Assembly: GCA_948567375.1 (NCBI GenBank)
Contig: OX419759.1
Coordinates: 40,463,493 to 40,527,492 of the forward strand
Source of the DNA: Lunularia cruciata
Taxonomy: Eukaryota; Streptophyta; Marchantiopsida; Lunulariales; Lunulariaceae
Length of the DNA stretch: 64,000 bases
Direction: 5' to 3'
A program made the translations under genes and the position numbers. Numbering within the stretch: position 1 is the stretch's first letter; the number at the start of each line of letters is the position of its first letter. This document shows positions 35,311 through 48,397 of this stretch, piece by piece. A model generated the notes under the pieces. It made no database searches, was not told the origin of the DNA, and was given only the letters and a program-made list of their open reading frames with translations.

Positions 35311-36009
35311 TTAAGCCTCCTTCACTTTTGCTAATTCTCCCTTCTTTGCTTGCCATTGGAGAGATGTGAGATCAAGGTCCAACCAGATATGCCGCCCGTT
35401 CAGTATAGCCTTGTTATCCATCACTACATTCCTTTGAGTTTCTAAGCCAAACCTCACCAAAATGCTTCTTGGTTGTACATTTTTCTGCCCCAATCTATAT
35501 GCTTGCACAATTTAAGGATCATGGACTCTCAAAGAATCAGCAATAAACTCACACACTATGGTCTTGGTGTCTTCCTTCTCTATCTCTGGCAAACCTGAAA
35601 TCCTCAAGTTCTTCATTCTTACCAGTTGGTTCTCCTTCTCAACCTCATGCTCTTGCAAGTAAGAGATTTGAGCCACCTTAGTAGATTCAGCATATGACTT
35701 CATCTTGACCTCTAATGTGTCAACCATCTCTTTCATCCCTCCATTTTGTGAAGCAATGTTGGTGGCTTGTGCTCCCAAGGAAGCAACCTTCTTAGTAGCA
35801 TCCATCATACCCTTCGTGGAGTCTAACATCAAACTGTTGCTCTCCTTGAGTTTTTGGATATTTAGAGTGATTGAATTCAGAGATTCTTTCACAGTCAAGA
35901 CATCTGTTCTTACGGTTTCCAAATCTACCATAAGAGTATTCATGCATGGAGACATAGGGGCAAAAAAGCTCTTGAGTTCCTTGTAGAAGTCATTTTCTTT
36001 TCTATACAT
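35311..36009 (-). pseudogene. LINE ORF1 protein (coiled coil plus RNA-binding region)
   Basis: A single frame of about 233 codons has one stop (at 35512-35514). The N-terminal two-thirds is a coiled coil with heptad Leu/Met positions (SLNSITLNIQKLKESNSLML, then KEMVDTLEVKMKSYAE). The C-terminal part has RMKNLRISGLPEIEKEDTK, which resembles the L1 ORF1p RNA-recognition motif (NLRI.GLPE). RPRSIL-type strand residues follow (QPRSILVRFGLETQRN). It would bind LINE RNA and form trimers, by analogy with L1 ORF1p. It lies directly upstream of ORF2 on the same strand. Confidence 0.72.
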
Positions 36010-37262
36010 TTCAGCAAGTTGTTGCTATTTTGAAGCTATATCATCAATGTCTTGCACCATCTTGGAAGCTTCCATTCTTGAAACTCCAAAGTGCTACTAT
36101 GAGAATATATCCTCTACTTCACTCAAGCTCTATGAGTTCTTGGAGAACTCTTGGAATTTTGGTTTGCAAAATCTTAAAGAAATTACAAATTTCACATTCC
36201 CATAGTTTCTGTTTCATAGAGTGAGCCTCTACATAATCTATATCCACCAATAGCTCTACAGATACTTGTTCTAATGAACCAAAAATCTAGTCACTTGTAA
36301 ATCAAAAGTTACAAACTTTTGAATTTGAACTTTCTTATATGAAAATTTTGAAATCCTACAGATTTCAAAAATTCATAACCTTGGCTACAGTACTTAAAAA
36401 TTTACAAGTGATGACTCAATCAAAAGCTCTTAAATAATTATTTCAAATGAACAAAAAATGAACTCATTTGAGCAAATAGACATGGAGTTATGGCCTCTAG
36501 AGTTTTCTATGGTAAACTTCTAAACCTCATTGAGTCACAAAATTCAAATGCTTATAAGTTCAAGCAAAATGCTTCAAATTCTATGAAAACAATTTCAATC
36601 AATAGCTCTTGACAAGATGCTTCTAATGAGGTCAAGATCATCTCATTTGAAGATGTGAGTCCAAAGTTCCAACCTCTGAAAGGTGCAGATTTGAGCACCA
36701 CCAACCGCACAAGATCACAGATTGATGAAATTCAAAACTTGTTCATATAACACATAACTCCAACTTCAGTAAGCAGGTATTCAAAAAAAAGCCACTTCAT
36801 ATTTGTTGCCAATGAGCCTAAGATTGAAATATTTGGACATAGAACCAAAAAGTTACAAGGTGTTTAAATTTGAGCTCAAACCCTAAAATCTCCAAGAGAT
36901 GGCAGAATTTGAATCTTCTTAACTTTTTGTGTGTATATGCTCTGCAAGCGTGCTTGGTATCAATCAAAAGAGCTTCCCATGGAGCTTCTAATGCCACAAA
37001 AATCACTCAATTGGGACACCATATGATGAAGATTCAAACTCTCAAATCTGGATCCTGTGTCAGACATTTCAATCACTCATAACATTTTTCACAAAGCTCA
37101 AAATGATGCAATCTTGGTGGCTATGGAAAGCTCTTGGCAAGGTGCTTTGAAAAAGATCATAAACACAACATTTGGACATGTATGTAGTGACATATAGCTT
37201 TTCAAACTTTTGGGACTCCTCTCCTCTCAAACTTTCAAAACTCCTCTCTTAGAGAACCACCA
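36010..37262 (-). other. LINE 5' leader region
   Basis: This stretch lies between the LINE ORF1 and the copia junction at about 37262. It is AT-rich and shows no convincing coding sequence. The copia frame stops here after DFKWIY and resumes after the LINE. Confidence 0.55.
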
Positions 37263-40090
37263 AGGAGAAGTAGATAGATGTAGATCCACTTGAAATCTAT
37301 CACTTGTTGATCCTTAGGTAACCTAACTAGCTCCCAAGTCTTGTTATCCCTCAAGGACTCCATCTCCCTCTCCATAGAACCAAACCACTCATCCTTTTCA
37401 CTAGAAGAACATGCTTCCTTGTAGGATGAGGGTTCATCTTCTTCTAAGACCAGAGCATGGGCATCATCCACAGAAGTCAGGTCATCATCCAATAGCTTTG
37501 TTGAGTCAATCCATGTACCATATCTATTTGGAGCTCGACTAGCATGCCTTGATGACCTCCTGGATGAACTCTCCACTTGAGCTCCATGTGTAGGTCCAAT
37601 GTGAGACTGACCTAACACATTTTGTTTCTCACTAGTAATTACTTGCTCCACTTGTTCTTGCTCCTCAAGAACTTGCTTTGCTATAGGAGCACCACCTTCC
37701 TCTTCATCACTTAAGTGATCAATCTCTCCTTCAACTAGATCCAAAGTGAGAGACTTGCCTTTGTCAGTGTAGGGAGCCTAAGCATTCTCCCCTTCCTTGA
37801 ATAATCTGGATTCATTAAAGGAAAAATCCCTACTGACCACAAGCTTACATGATATTGGATCCCATAACCTATAAACTTTCACTCCACTTGCATAGCCAAG
37901 AAAAACACATTTCTTTGACTTAGCATCCAACTTGGACCTATCTTCCTTAGGTGTGAGTGAATATGCATCATAACCAAATATCTTCAGTCTACCATAATCA
38001 GCTGGTCGTTGATGCCTCAACTCATATGGTGTCTTGAAGTTGATTGCACTGGATGGAGAAATATTTACCACGTATGTTGTTGTGTTGACAGCTTCTGCCC
38101 AAAACTCATGTGGCAACTTTGATTTGCTCAACATACTCTGTGCATATTCCAACAATGTCTGGTTGAGTGGCTTAACAACACCGTTCTACTACAGAGTGTA
38201 AATTGTGGTAAGGTGGGGAGTTATCCCTTGTTCTATGCAGTATGCCTGAAACTCTCCGGAGACATACTCCCTACCATTGTCTGATCTCAAACACCTCACC
38301 TTCTCCTCGATCTGAGTCTCCACTTGGGTCTTCCACTTCTTGAAAGTGGCAAAGACTTTAGACTTGTGGTGCATGAAATAAATCCACACAAACCTCAAGT
38401 AATCATCAATAAATATTACATAGTAAATTTTTCTAGAGTGTGAGGGTGTAGGGGATGGTCCCTACACATCACTATGTACATACTCAAGTAGACCCTTGGA
38501 ACTATGGGTGCCCACTTCAAAAATAGATCTATTCTCTTTCCAAAGATGCAATGCTCAAAAAAATCCAACTTCATAGTCTTCAAGCCAGATAGCAAGCCAA
38601 TTCATTTCAAGACAGCCAAACCCTTGTCACTCAAATGCCACCTAGCTATGAATGCCACACAATAATCATCCCATCATGAGAACTAGTTATATTGGCTTCT
38701 CCACATATTGTAGTGCCCTCCAATACAAATAGATTCTTTCAAAAGTTACCTTGTAAGATAACCTGTCCATTAGAAGTGACTCAAAGTACCCCATCACCAA
38801 CACTCTATTGATGACCTTTGGTATGCACTACTCCAAGGGAAATCAGGTTCTTCTTCATATTGGTATGAACCAGCATTTATCATTTAACTTCAGCATAGCT
38901 CCATCAAACATTTGAATCCTTATGGATCCAGTACCCTCAATTCAATAAGGTTGATCATTTCCCATCAGAACTGAACCATTCAATGTTGAAAGTGAATAGA
39001 AGAACTCCTTGATATAGCATATATAGTACAAGCAAGCACAATTTAGAATCCACTCATCATCCATACTAGGAGATGAGGCACAAAGGGCATACCCACAATG
39101 TCACAAATCATACTGATCATCCAACATATCAATATCCTCTTATGCATAAGCTATATTTGCTGAAGAGCCTTCATCTACCTTTCCTTTGCCCTTAGCATTA
39201 CACTCCTTCTTCACATGGCCTAATTTTCCACTTCTTCAACAAGTCACTTGTTTCCTCTCCTTGGACTTGCTTCTAGACTTAGACTTGGACCTAGACTTTC
39301 ATTTCACCTTCTCACCATCATAGTCCTCCACTAAGTTCTCCCATGTTGGACAACCAAAGCATTGCCTGGAGTAGAAGATGACATTGAGGTTGCAACAAGT
39401 TTTTGTTGCAAATCATCTGTAAGTAGAGTTATTTTCACCTCTTCAAAGGTAATAGTCTTTTTCTCACGATGCAACAAAACTCAAGAAAGTGACTGATAGG
39501 AAGACAGAAAGGAGCTCAACAAGTGCAATGCCTTTTGCTCCTCATTCAAGTCCTCTTCCAAGTTTGTCATGTCTAATATTAGCTCACAAAATGCATCCAC
39601 ATGGACTCTAATGTTGGTCCCTGGTCAGCTTGAATGTGATTAGTTTGAGATTAGTGTACAATCTATTTGACAATTCATTTTGATGATGTTTTGAAGTGCA
39701 TCAAACAAGGAGGTATAGTCAAAATGCTCCCACACTTGCTTGATCACATGGAGTTGAAGGTGAAGTAAAACAATATTCATGGCTTGCTCTTGTGTATTAT
39801 CCCAATTACTTTGTCTCACATCCTCAAGTTTCTCCTCAAGAGCTTACCCAAACCAATTGCACTCAAAACTCCTTTCACCTGCCATTCCCACAACAAGTAA
39901 TCCATGTAGCCATCAAACTTTGCCACATCAAACTTTGGACCCAAGTTTGATGAAAATCAAAGTACTCATTTTGATTTTCTTCTTCTCCATAAGTACTATT
40001 GAGGCTATTGCTGCACTTAGAGACTCTTCTTGAGTCCATGAAACTTTCACCCTTAAAACTCCAATATGCAAGGGAGTGGGTCATAAGACG
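37263..40090 (-). pseudogene. Copia gag, protease region, integrase and RT start
   Basis: Minus strand, from the right. gag pieces are near 39950-39500 (AKFDGYMDYLLWEWQVKGVL). A broken CCHC knuckle lies near 39240-39195: CX2SGKLGHVKKEC, with one stop and a Cys-to-Ser change. The integrase core has RCLRSDNGREYVSGEF at 38290, and the catalytic Glu region reads NGVVKPLNQTL, Glu to Lys. The integrase C-terminus is PHEFWAEAVNTTTYVVNISP (38110) and KLDAKSKKCVFLGYASGVK. The linker with RSSRHASRAPNRYG leads to the RT start (WFGSMEREMESLRDNKTWEL, DFKWIY). The LINE insertion follows at once. Stops are common, so it is inactive. Confidence 0.86.
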
Positions 40091-43000
40091 GAAATAATTT
40101 TACAGTAGCTTCTTCAAATATTCAAAGTCAACATCAAGTTGCACCAACTTGTAGCCCTAAACATAAGCTTTGCAATGCACAAAATAGATTATTCATTTGA
40201 GTCCTGAGTCACAAGTTATGAACTAAATTCCAAGAGGGGTTAAAACCTTGGAGTCTATACCAACATTCACCATCTAGTGGCCGCCATATCCTCAAGATTT
40301 CAGATCCTACCTTCCATCAACAGGCTCTTCATTCTAGGTCAATATTCATAACCAAAATAAGGATGGGAAGCATCTACTTGAGATTTGGCATTCTTTGCTA
40401 CGAGAGAGAGAAAGGACAGCAAAGGAGAAGGTGTGGGATGTGGATTGGGAGAAAGAAAGTGAATTGAGACAAGACTCTGAAAAGAGGAGCTTATTCAACT
40501 GCCAATGTTTATTTAACAATTCAATAGTTTATATACAATAGTTTATTATATACAATAGTTGTATTGTATATGTTTCTAAACCTAGGCAGTTGAATAAGCT
40601 GTTCAAAAGTTTATATACAATAGTTTATTTAACAATTCAATTGACAATTCAATCAAGCAGTCCTTTTTATTAAAGAAAATACATTCTCCCCACTTTCTTT
40701 TGATCAAGTGTAGAGTTCAATCCCAAGGTTATGAATGTTGAATAAATGTGTCTTAGTTGCCCTTCTATCTTAACCTTAGAGTGTGGCACAATACCGCCCT
40801 AGCATGGTATTAATCTACTTGATAATGACAACCAAGGAAGGAAAAAGGCTCACAAGGAAACAGACTTGCAAGCCATTTCTTGGGTTAAGTGGCCAATGGT
40901 GAACCCTATCCCACAATCAAGCTAAGATTGCTATGGGAACTTTGCTTGTAGTTCCTCTTGAGGCAAGAGAAAAGCCAATTGTGCAATCCTTCCATCTCGT
41001 AGCATCCCATACCCTCAACTACAAGATTGATCTAACCCATCAACAATATTAGCTCCCATAGTTTTTTTCTCATTGATTGAGGCATGCTACTTAAGGAAAG
41101 AGAGGTTATATCCCTTTTTATTGAATGTAGTTTTATAATGACTAAGCTTAAATTAGGCTTCTCAAAATGTGAGAATAGTATAAGCAAAATCTAATGAATA
41201 ATGTAGAAAAAAATGTTGTGATATCAATGAGCTTTTGAGTCCAATTTTGTTGTGGACTCTAGATTATTGTAAAAAAAATAGATTTGTATGTTTATTCTTG
41301 ACCATGTTTGATATGTATTGTTGGTTTATATTTATGTTTTTCAATATAGTAAGTTTCCTGAAGCCATTGATTAGAATATTTTCAAAATTATATATATTCA
41401 TAAGTCTTGGATTGAGTTATGTACTAAAGTTTTTAGTTCTTATTCAGGTTATTTTCTTTGTTTGACAAAATGAAAAATTTTTAGATGAAAGAATATCTAA
41501 GTTTGAGAAACTCAACCTACAATAGGACTACACAAAAAGAACAAGAAGTTGAAACCTCTTTTTGGACTTGAGACTTTGTCTATAGTCTAACGTGTGATAG
41601 TAAATGAGAAAATAGACCACTACTAGATAAAAAATTTGTGTAATTTGGAATACTATCAAAAAAAATTAAGTTTTTATGAAATAAAGGAATATAGATAAGT
41701 GGAATATCTTTTATGGGATTGGTTTTAAGGTTTACTCAATATTATCATCCCAAATGTTAGAATATATAACATGGCCACCAAACTATAATGTTACAAGGAC
41801 AAGAGAAACCCAAAGAGAAACACAAGAAAAAAATACAAGGGAAACACAAGGTTTCATTCCTCAACAGTCTAATGCCCTAAAGGTGCACCTTGTCTTTATT
41901 ATATAGCAAAGAGGATCTACTCAAAGGGAGCCATACCCTTAGATTGAATACATGGATTAGTGACATGTCAACAAATTCCACCCTTAGATTAGTTGCATAG
42001 ATTGGTGAAATGTTAATCCTTGTCTTATTTGATTGGTCAAACTTGTTTGACCAAAGGGAAATTTTGGGGATTCTTCCTATATGAGGCTCAAATAGCATGG
42101 ATGAAGTACCATTGGAAAGCTCTCAACAAGACAAACAAGGGGGAAAATGCAACATTTTTTTTCAAAAAGAGGAAGTAATCTATTTTTTGAGAATTAATTC
42201 ATTCATTTAGGCCTCCAAAATTGGCTCTGAAGTTTTCAAGGTATTTTCAACCTCTGCCTAGTTAATAGAAGTATTCTTTGGTGACACCTCTATCTTATCT
42301 AGTTAGATCATCATGTATAACATCCCTAAAGATATTAGAGAGCCAATTTCCACCTCTAGATAACTTGTCTAGATAATGGCATTATACAAACAACGAAATA
42401 ACTCAACATTATCTTGACAAGATAAAAGAATGTATCAACTTGTGTTACCAATATACTGATTAATCATGGTAACTCTCTTGTCTAACTCTTTAATATTTTA
42501 TTATCTTAATCCTTGTTAGTTTGTGTGTGTGCTATTTGTGTTATCAATAAATTCTATATTTGATTTACATCCACACACATTGTGTCCTCAAGACTAGATC
42601 TCTTACCTTGATTAATGAGCAATCTTTGATGAAATTTCCCGCATATACTTGTTACACTTTAGTACAAAGTGATAATTTAGTAACAAGGATGATAATTTAG
42701 TAGCATTAAAATCAGATTTTCATAAAAGATAGTTTACCTTTCAAAAAAATTTAAGATAGTATTTCCACATCACATGTTCCTATGAATGGATTTTAAATTG
42801 AAAGCAAAAACGTCCATTATCATATTTAAAAGTAAATAAAAAAATTTAAGATGGAAGAAATTTTGAATCAGTATTGGATTAATATTTATATTTTCCAAGA
42901 AGAGAAATATGTAATATTCTTACTTATATGTCATGCTTACCTTTCAAAAGGAGAAATTAGTACTTTACATGTTCTTGATGTTGGATATGAAAGAATCTTC

Positions 43001-43880
43001 ATGAAATGTCTTCCCTTAAGGTATTGTGTAGGTCATTTCCAAGCACCTTGATAATTGTGGCTTTTAGAGTGAATTAGGTTTCCTTTCCTACGGGTGTTAC
43101 TTTCTTCCGATGCTTGCTTGAGAGGGCACGTATGTTGAGAAGAGACAAGATGATCCATACATTTGCCAAATTGAAATTCTCTAAAAAGGTATAACTTTTC
43201 AGTATGCTTTCTACTTTTCTTTTCTGAATACAGATTTTGCAGAGAAGAGGACACATGTGTTTATTCCCGTGTAATCCTAAACTTGAAGAGACATAGAAAA
43301 ATATATTTTATCATAAGGGCAAATTTTGGAAAAGAATTTGTCTTTTACTTCAAATTTTACTTTTGGTTGGAAAGATAAGATTCTTCAGCGCCGTCAATTT
43401 GTTCACACAGCGCCGTCAATTAAGAGAATAAATACTCAAATGTATCCTTCCCATATTTGAGAGAATTTTTATTTTGGTACCAAATATAGAGATTTTAGTT
43501 TTTTTTTATTCCTATGTCCTTTCATATTTTTTGAATGTCTTTTTGTTTTACCATTGAGAATTTATAAATGACACCTACCATACCATAAAATATTTAAATC
43601 TGTATTTCTTATTCTCTCCGGGAATTGTTCGAAAGGCACTTTTAGGATCTTTATGGAAGCGAACTTGGATTCATCCGGTAAAGTAATCGCTTCACGAATG
43701 ATTACCAAGATGAAGTCTTCAATTTACGAATGGAACTCAAACTAAAATATAAATTTTATGGAAAATCCAGGTTAATTACAGATGCACCCATCAGAGAATT
43801 AGCTGAGACATTTTCGGAGTCTAGGTTCGATTCAATTGAAACCCCTAGTATTTGCTTAGAAATATTTTGTATGGGGAACC
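40091..43880. other. Intergenic, no gene seen
   Basis: This is AT-rich sequence between the copia element and the DENR gene. It holds the inverted repeat at 40488-40600 and a short direct repeat (CAGCGCCGTCAATT, near 43388-43421). Open frames here are short and have no recognisable motif. A copia 5' LTR was looked for and not found. Confidence 0.5.
40488..40600. repeat. 113-bp segment bounded by perfect 16-bp inverted repeats
   Basis: AGCTTATTCAACTGCC (40488-40503) is exactly the reverse complement of 40585-40600. The interior holds repeated TTTATATACAATAGTTTATT motifs, which recur just outside on the right (about 40609-40632). It may be a small hairpin-forming element; no clear target duplication was found. 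Confidence 0.75.
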
Positions 43881-44380
43881 TGTAATCTCACGTCTCATGT
43901 AGGTTTGCAGGTTGCAACAACTGACGGAGGGGAGAGATAAACTCAAGGGAAGAAGAGCACTCCTAATTTGGAGAGCACTCGGCCGCGAGAGGCAACACCT
44001 TCTGTTGTTCAGCCGCTCAGATCGCTCAGACTCAAGCCTGGAATACTACTCTCAGGTTTTGGAGGCTGACCTCTCTTTCTGCGGTTCTTGGTTTTTCCGA
44101 TCATTCAGATGCATTGCCCATTTCCAATATGAGCTCGAACCATATTATAACTTCAGAGTTTGATGTCGAATCCCTATTCGTGTTTTAGGTGAACATTCAG
44201 CAGTTGCTCTTGCACGCGTGAGCCTTGAATCTCACATCCCTCGTTACTCTGAAACGACAGGTTAAGAGACAAACTTTACGTGAAGCTATTCTCTCCGTGC
44301 GTTCGGAGTTCTGTAAATCTAAGTGCAAAACCTTGGAGCGACGCAATTCGGCATAGGTTTTGGTGGATCGGTTGAGGGCA
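43880..44380 (+). promoter_or_regulatory. Putative promoter and 5' UTR of the DENR gene
   Basis: This 500-bp stretch is more GC-rich than its surroundings, with CpGs (CGGCCGCGAG near 43981). It directly precedes the DENR start codon. The transcription start cannot be placed; an 83-codon open frame at 43912-44163 inside it shows no known motif and is probably leader sequence. Confidence 0.4.
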
Positions 44381-47300
44381 ATGGCTGCAAAGCCTGTTCC
44401 CCAGCAGGTCCTCTACTGTCCAGGTAAATCGTTTTCAAAGTTTCCACAATTCCATATCTACGTGAAATGTTTCGCTCTTCCCTGAGAATGGAGAATCCCT
44501 TGTTAATTCTGTTCATAACAAAAACAATTCTGGATTCATCAGTGTGCAGTTTGCCTGCCGAATATTGCGAATATGGCCCTGACTTCGAGAAGTGCAAGCC
44601 ATGGCTCATAAAGAATGCCCCCGAACTATACCCCGAGCTGGTGAAAGGTAGCAACTCTACATTCAGTTAATCTTCACCTTCAGGAGCTTATTTCAGAATG
44701 ATTTTGACCTAGTGAATTGGAGGACCTCTGCTTTGGAAAATTGTTGTTGGTAATCAGGTTTGCGCTGCTAAGTTTCTTGTCCTGGTGTGTAGAAGCAGCT
44801 GATAAAACAGCAGAACAGCTGGAAGGTCTGGAAGTAGCACCTGGAACTAGGCCTCAAGGTACGATGATTAACACTTCCATTCGACATTTGACATATCCAC
44901 GTGATTTTCGACTAATAGCACCACCAGATGCCTTTGAATTTTTGCCTAAAGCTTCCCCACCGGTGGAAGTTTTAGTGTTCACGGATTCAGTTGCTAAACG
45001 CTATCATGATACTCGTTGCTTGAGCCGGAGTCCACTTCTTTTCCTCTTCATGTCATGTGATTGTATTATTTCCTTGTTTACTGGTCCTCTCTTCTCTTAC
45101 ATCGACTCAGAATAAGCGAATAATTCGAAGTTGACGATGGTGTTTGTGCATTTCAGTATGTATCCGACCTGAGTGATGGTTATGAGGAATTTACTGCTAC
45201 TACCTCGTCATGTCTTGTCCAGTCTTAAGTGGGTATTGAATCATGTTCCAACGAACAGGTTCCACATTCATTCACTCAATATATACGAACTGTCTTCATT
45301 ACACATGGGCTTCTTCTTGTAGTACTGTACATCACAGCTGAATTCTACCCCAGCTGACCAATCCAAATCCCCTGCAGGGAGTACATCTGATTCCAAACCG
45401 GAGGAAGTCAAGAAGCTACCAGGGGGCAAAGTGAAGAAAAAGGTTTGCTTTGATGACCGTATTCATGTGCTGTCCGGCAAGGTTGCGCCTTTGGGCTCCT
45501 GTACATTTTAATAAATTTACTTTTCCGATTGATGCTTTCTTTGTCTTTTCCCTACAGCAAAATCAAGTTGTTGCCATGCTAGATGCTTCTATCCTTCTTC
45601 TCCGGACCTTCAACGTTTGCTGTTTCAGCCTCTTCATATCTCCTATTTGTAACCCTTGGACGGGTACATCCAGTTGCGTTTGAGCTCGAGAATTAATGTG
45701 GATTCTATATTTGCAGGAAAAGCCGGAGGTTGTGGTTGAGAAAGTGGTTCGAAACAAAAGAAAATGCGTGACAATCATCAAAGGACTAGACATGTTCGGT
45801 TTGTTCCAAGACTTAAGGAAATCTTGTGGTTAAAGTTTTAAATTCTCACAAAATATGAATGTCCCACCATGCATTCTGCGTCTATACAGTGCCAAATTAT
45901 TTCATGGATGTCTCTGGAGAGTAGTGAATATGCAGGCTTTTGTTGGATTCAAACCAACTGCTGTTGTGTTAGTAGCATTGCATATTCGCTTTGCAGAACG
46001 ATTGAGCACCAAGTCTGTCACGTACTAACCGCAATCGCTGCTCGAGATCTGATGTTAAATGGGCGAACGTTTACAGGAGTGAAGTTGAGTGATGCGTCCA
46101 AGAAACTTGGCAAGAAGTTTGCCAGCGGGGCATCTGTTGTCAAGGTGAGACAGTCTGTAAGGTCGAACAAGTTGAGCTGCATCTGTTTTAGAAACCTAGG
46201 CAGTTGACTGCTGCCAAGAACCCTCGTCTCTTTTGGGCATGGTCTCCGCAAAGGATCCTTAATCATTGCTTGCAAAACGTGTGGTGCCTTGATGCTCACC
46301 ACTCTTTTGCTGTTGGGGGTTCTTGGACTGCTGACCGCATCGTCAGTCTAGTCCATACTGCACATCTGGTCTTCTTCAGGAACCTTTTTGCGGTATTTTT
46401 GGCGCTCTTATTCTCTCAATAGCAGGTTCACACAAGTTCTTGTTGCACTGCACTGCTTTCACTCGTCTGAAATTTGCGATACTGCCCGTTTGCTGTGATT
46501 GCACTACGTTGCAGTTGCAGTTTACCTGCATCGCTCGGCTTTCAATGATGTGATACGATTGCACAGCATTCATTTCAAGTGCCTGTATTATTTATCTTCG
46601 AAGTAAAAGTTTAATTGCTTGTTGACCTTTTGACGCTGGTGTTGCAAATGACCTTACATAGCCTGGTCTTAAACTTAGCGTTAATTTTCTGCCAAAGTAA
46701 CTAAATTAACTCGAATCGTCTGACAGAGTTTATCCTATCTATATCCTTTTTAGGAAGCTTGAGTATTCAAGCTTAAATCCGTCCAAAATTATGTAACGGG
46801 TTGGAGGTCAACATTTATGCTTCCTTCAAGTACATGTGGTCGGTGTCTTCTTGACAAATGCAATGACTTACTCTGTGGTTGTCGTGGTTTTTCAGGGCCC
46901 TACTGAGAAAGAGCAAATAGACGTACAAGGAGACATTATGTACGATATAGTGGAGTTCATCACAGAGACTTGGACAAACGTAAGTTTTGAACCTAAGATT
47001 TGTAGTTATCTTTCAGTGATCCCCGCAGTATCACCGTAAGTCAATCGTCTGGCTGGCTAAGAGTCGTACTAGCATCCCGGTTACTATTGAAATGTAATTC
47101 GGAGTTTCACTAAAGCGTTTCTGTAATATTTTTTGCGATTAAGAACGTTGGTGTTGCACTACAGCTGGACGAAGGTTTGTGACCAACTCTAGTATTATTT
47201 CCAATTTATTACGGTGTGAACTACATGTAGTCTAGGACTCTGTGATTTCTATGAGTTGTTTCATTGAGCTCTAAACTTCAATAGCTGATGGTTCTCCTTT

Positions 47301-47389
47301 TCTGTCATTTTCCCTTTTCTCATTTTCAGGTACCTGAATCCGCAATTTACTTCATTGAAGACGGAAGGAAAGTCCCTGCGATGAGCTAA
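44381..47389 (+). CDS. DENR: Density-regulated protein (DENR/SUI1 family), 8 exons
   Basis: Exons: 44381-44423, 44543-44647, 44793-44858, 45354-45442, 45717-45798, 46077-46144, 46896-46979, 47330-47389. All introns are GT-AG and phases agree, giving 198 residues. The N-terminal zinc-binding region has Cys 13, 16, 23 and 32 (YCPVC and EYCEYGPDFEKCKPW). A variable linker is followed by EEVKKLPGGKVKKK. The C-terminal SUI1 domain (about 102-195) has RNKRKCVTIIKGLDMFG, KLSDASKKLGKKFASGASVV and TEKEQIDVQGDIMYDIVEF. In animals and plants DENR works with MCT-1 in the cytoplasm in ribosome recycling and reinitiation after upstream ORFs (family knowledge). No stop or frameshift is present, so it is probably functional. 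Exon 4 may instead start at 45378, giving 190 residues. Confidence 0.93.
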
Positions 47390-48375
47390 AAGCATAGCAC
47401 TCTTAATTCATAGTTTGCGCAGATCTCACTTAATTTATGGGATCTCACTATGAAGGATTTTGAAGGTCTCACATTTTAAAGAAGGCCTATCAGAAGTTGC
47501 GCTAAACCAACATACCGACATTGTGTACGACAAACCCCTAAACCCTTTCTTATTGGAGGTGTTGGTAACGTCAGATTCTCAAATCCCCTGTGCCTATTTG
47601 TTGCTTAAAGAGGGAGCCGTGTATCTTAGAACATACGACGTTTCGTTCACGTACTGAATGGGGTACACCTTTTCATACACAACACAACATCTACCCATTG
47701 AATTTGATATCATTGAGCATGTTGTGTTTTTCTAATGTGCAGTCGGTTGCTGTTCGTTCACGGAACTTCTCTGAATGGATTTAGCGCGTCCAGCATTCTG
47801 ATTCTGCTATTTACATCTCATGATATCCCTGCTGAGTGAGTCTGATGTGTTCTGTATGAGGCTGGAGGATGCTCGGACCCTTGATTTCTTCGCGCATAGG
47901 CTAGATTGTCGGATTCGACAGCCAGAAGTGACTATTTGTCTACCTTGTAGTATCATTTGGAGCACTGAATTCGCTCTCAAAAGCGTAAAAACAACGAACT
48001 AGACTGGAGGTGAAGGACATCCCCGGATTGATTCTAGAAACACATATTTGCCGTTACAGGTTCTTTGGGAGTTTTGGTTTTAGAGGTCTATTCTAAGGAT
48101 TATCACTAAGGTCTTCCAAAGTGCGGAATTCCGGTTTCCGCATGGGATTTAACCATTTTCTGAATTATTCGCATTTAAGTAGAATAATCCCCTTTTATCT
48201 TCCATGTTTGGGTTATATTTGATTTATTACCTTAACAGCCCTAACGTTCTCGTGCCTCTAGAAGACATCACTCAATGATACTCACTCATTCATCCTAATT
48301 GCTGTCATTCCGATTTTCATGCGAGAATTGCAGAATAAGTGATTTCATTCACTTGTTTCTTTTATATATCCAGTC

Positions 48376-48397
48376 CATGAGTGCCTTGGCACTCATG
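48376..48397. repeat. Perfect 10-bp inverted repeat
   Basis: CATGAGTGCC and GGCACTCATG are separated by two bases (TT). No role can be assigned. Confidence 0.6.

Larger units (their letters stand above)
24085..37262 (-). mobile_element. LINE retrotransposon, interrupted by gypsy element B
   Basis: On the minus strand this is a 5' leader (37262-36010), ORF1 (36009-35311), ORF2 with endonuclease, RT and a C-terminal Cys/His segment (35275-24182), and a 3' end with a short TTG-repeat tail (TTGTTGTTGTTG, about 24096-24085). It lies in the copia RT exactly between the codons for KWIY and KLKEG. A short possible target duplication (TACA) borders it. Element B splits the endonuclease. The RT has a plant L1-like layout, and no RNase H was recognised. 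Confidence 0.85.
18533..40090 (-). mobile_element. Ty1/copia element carrying nested insertions
   Basis: On the minus strand, pieces at 40090-37263, 24084-22845 and 19063-18533 join in order into one copia element: gag, integrase, RT, RNase H, polypurine tract (CAGGGGGGA, at 18692-18684) and part of a 3' LTR. A LINE interrupts it in RT (24085-37262) and solo LTR D interrupts it in RNase H (19064-22844). The reading frame picks up again on the far side of both insertions. No 5' LTR or primer site was found near 40100; the start coordinate is approximate. Confidence 0.88.

Noticed and set aside
40091-40480. A copia 5' LTR and primer site near 40100-40480
   Set aside because: No TGGTATCAGAGC-type site and no repeat of the 18533-18684 LTR remnant was found there.
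43912-44163. An 83-codon open frame just upstream of DENR
   Set aside because: It lies in the likely 5' UTR, has no motif, and is more simply leader sequence or a chance upstream frame.
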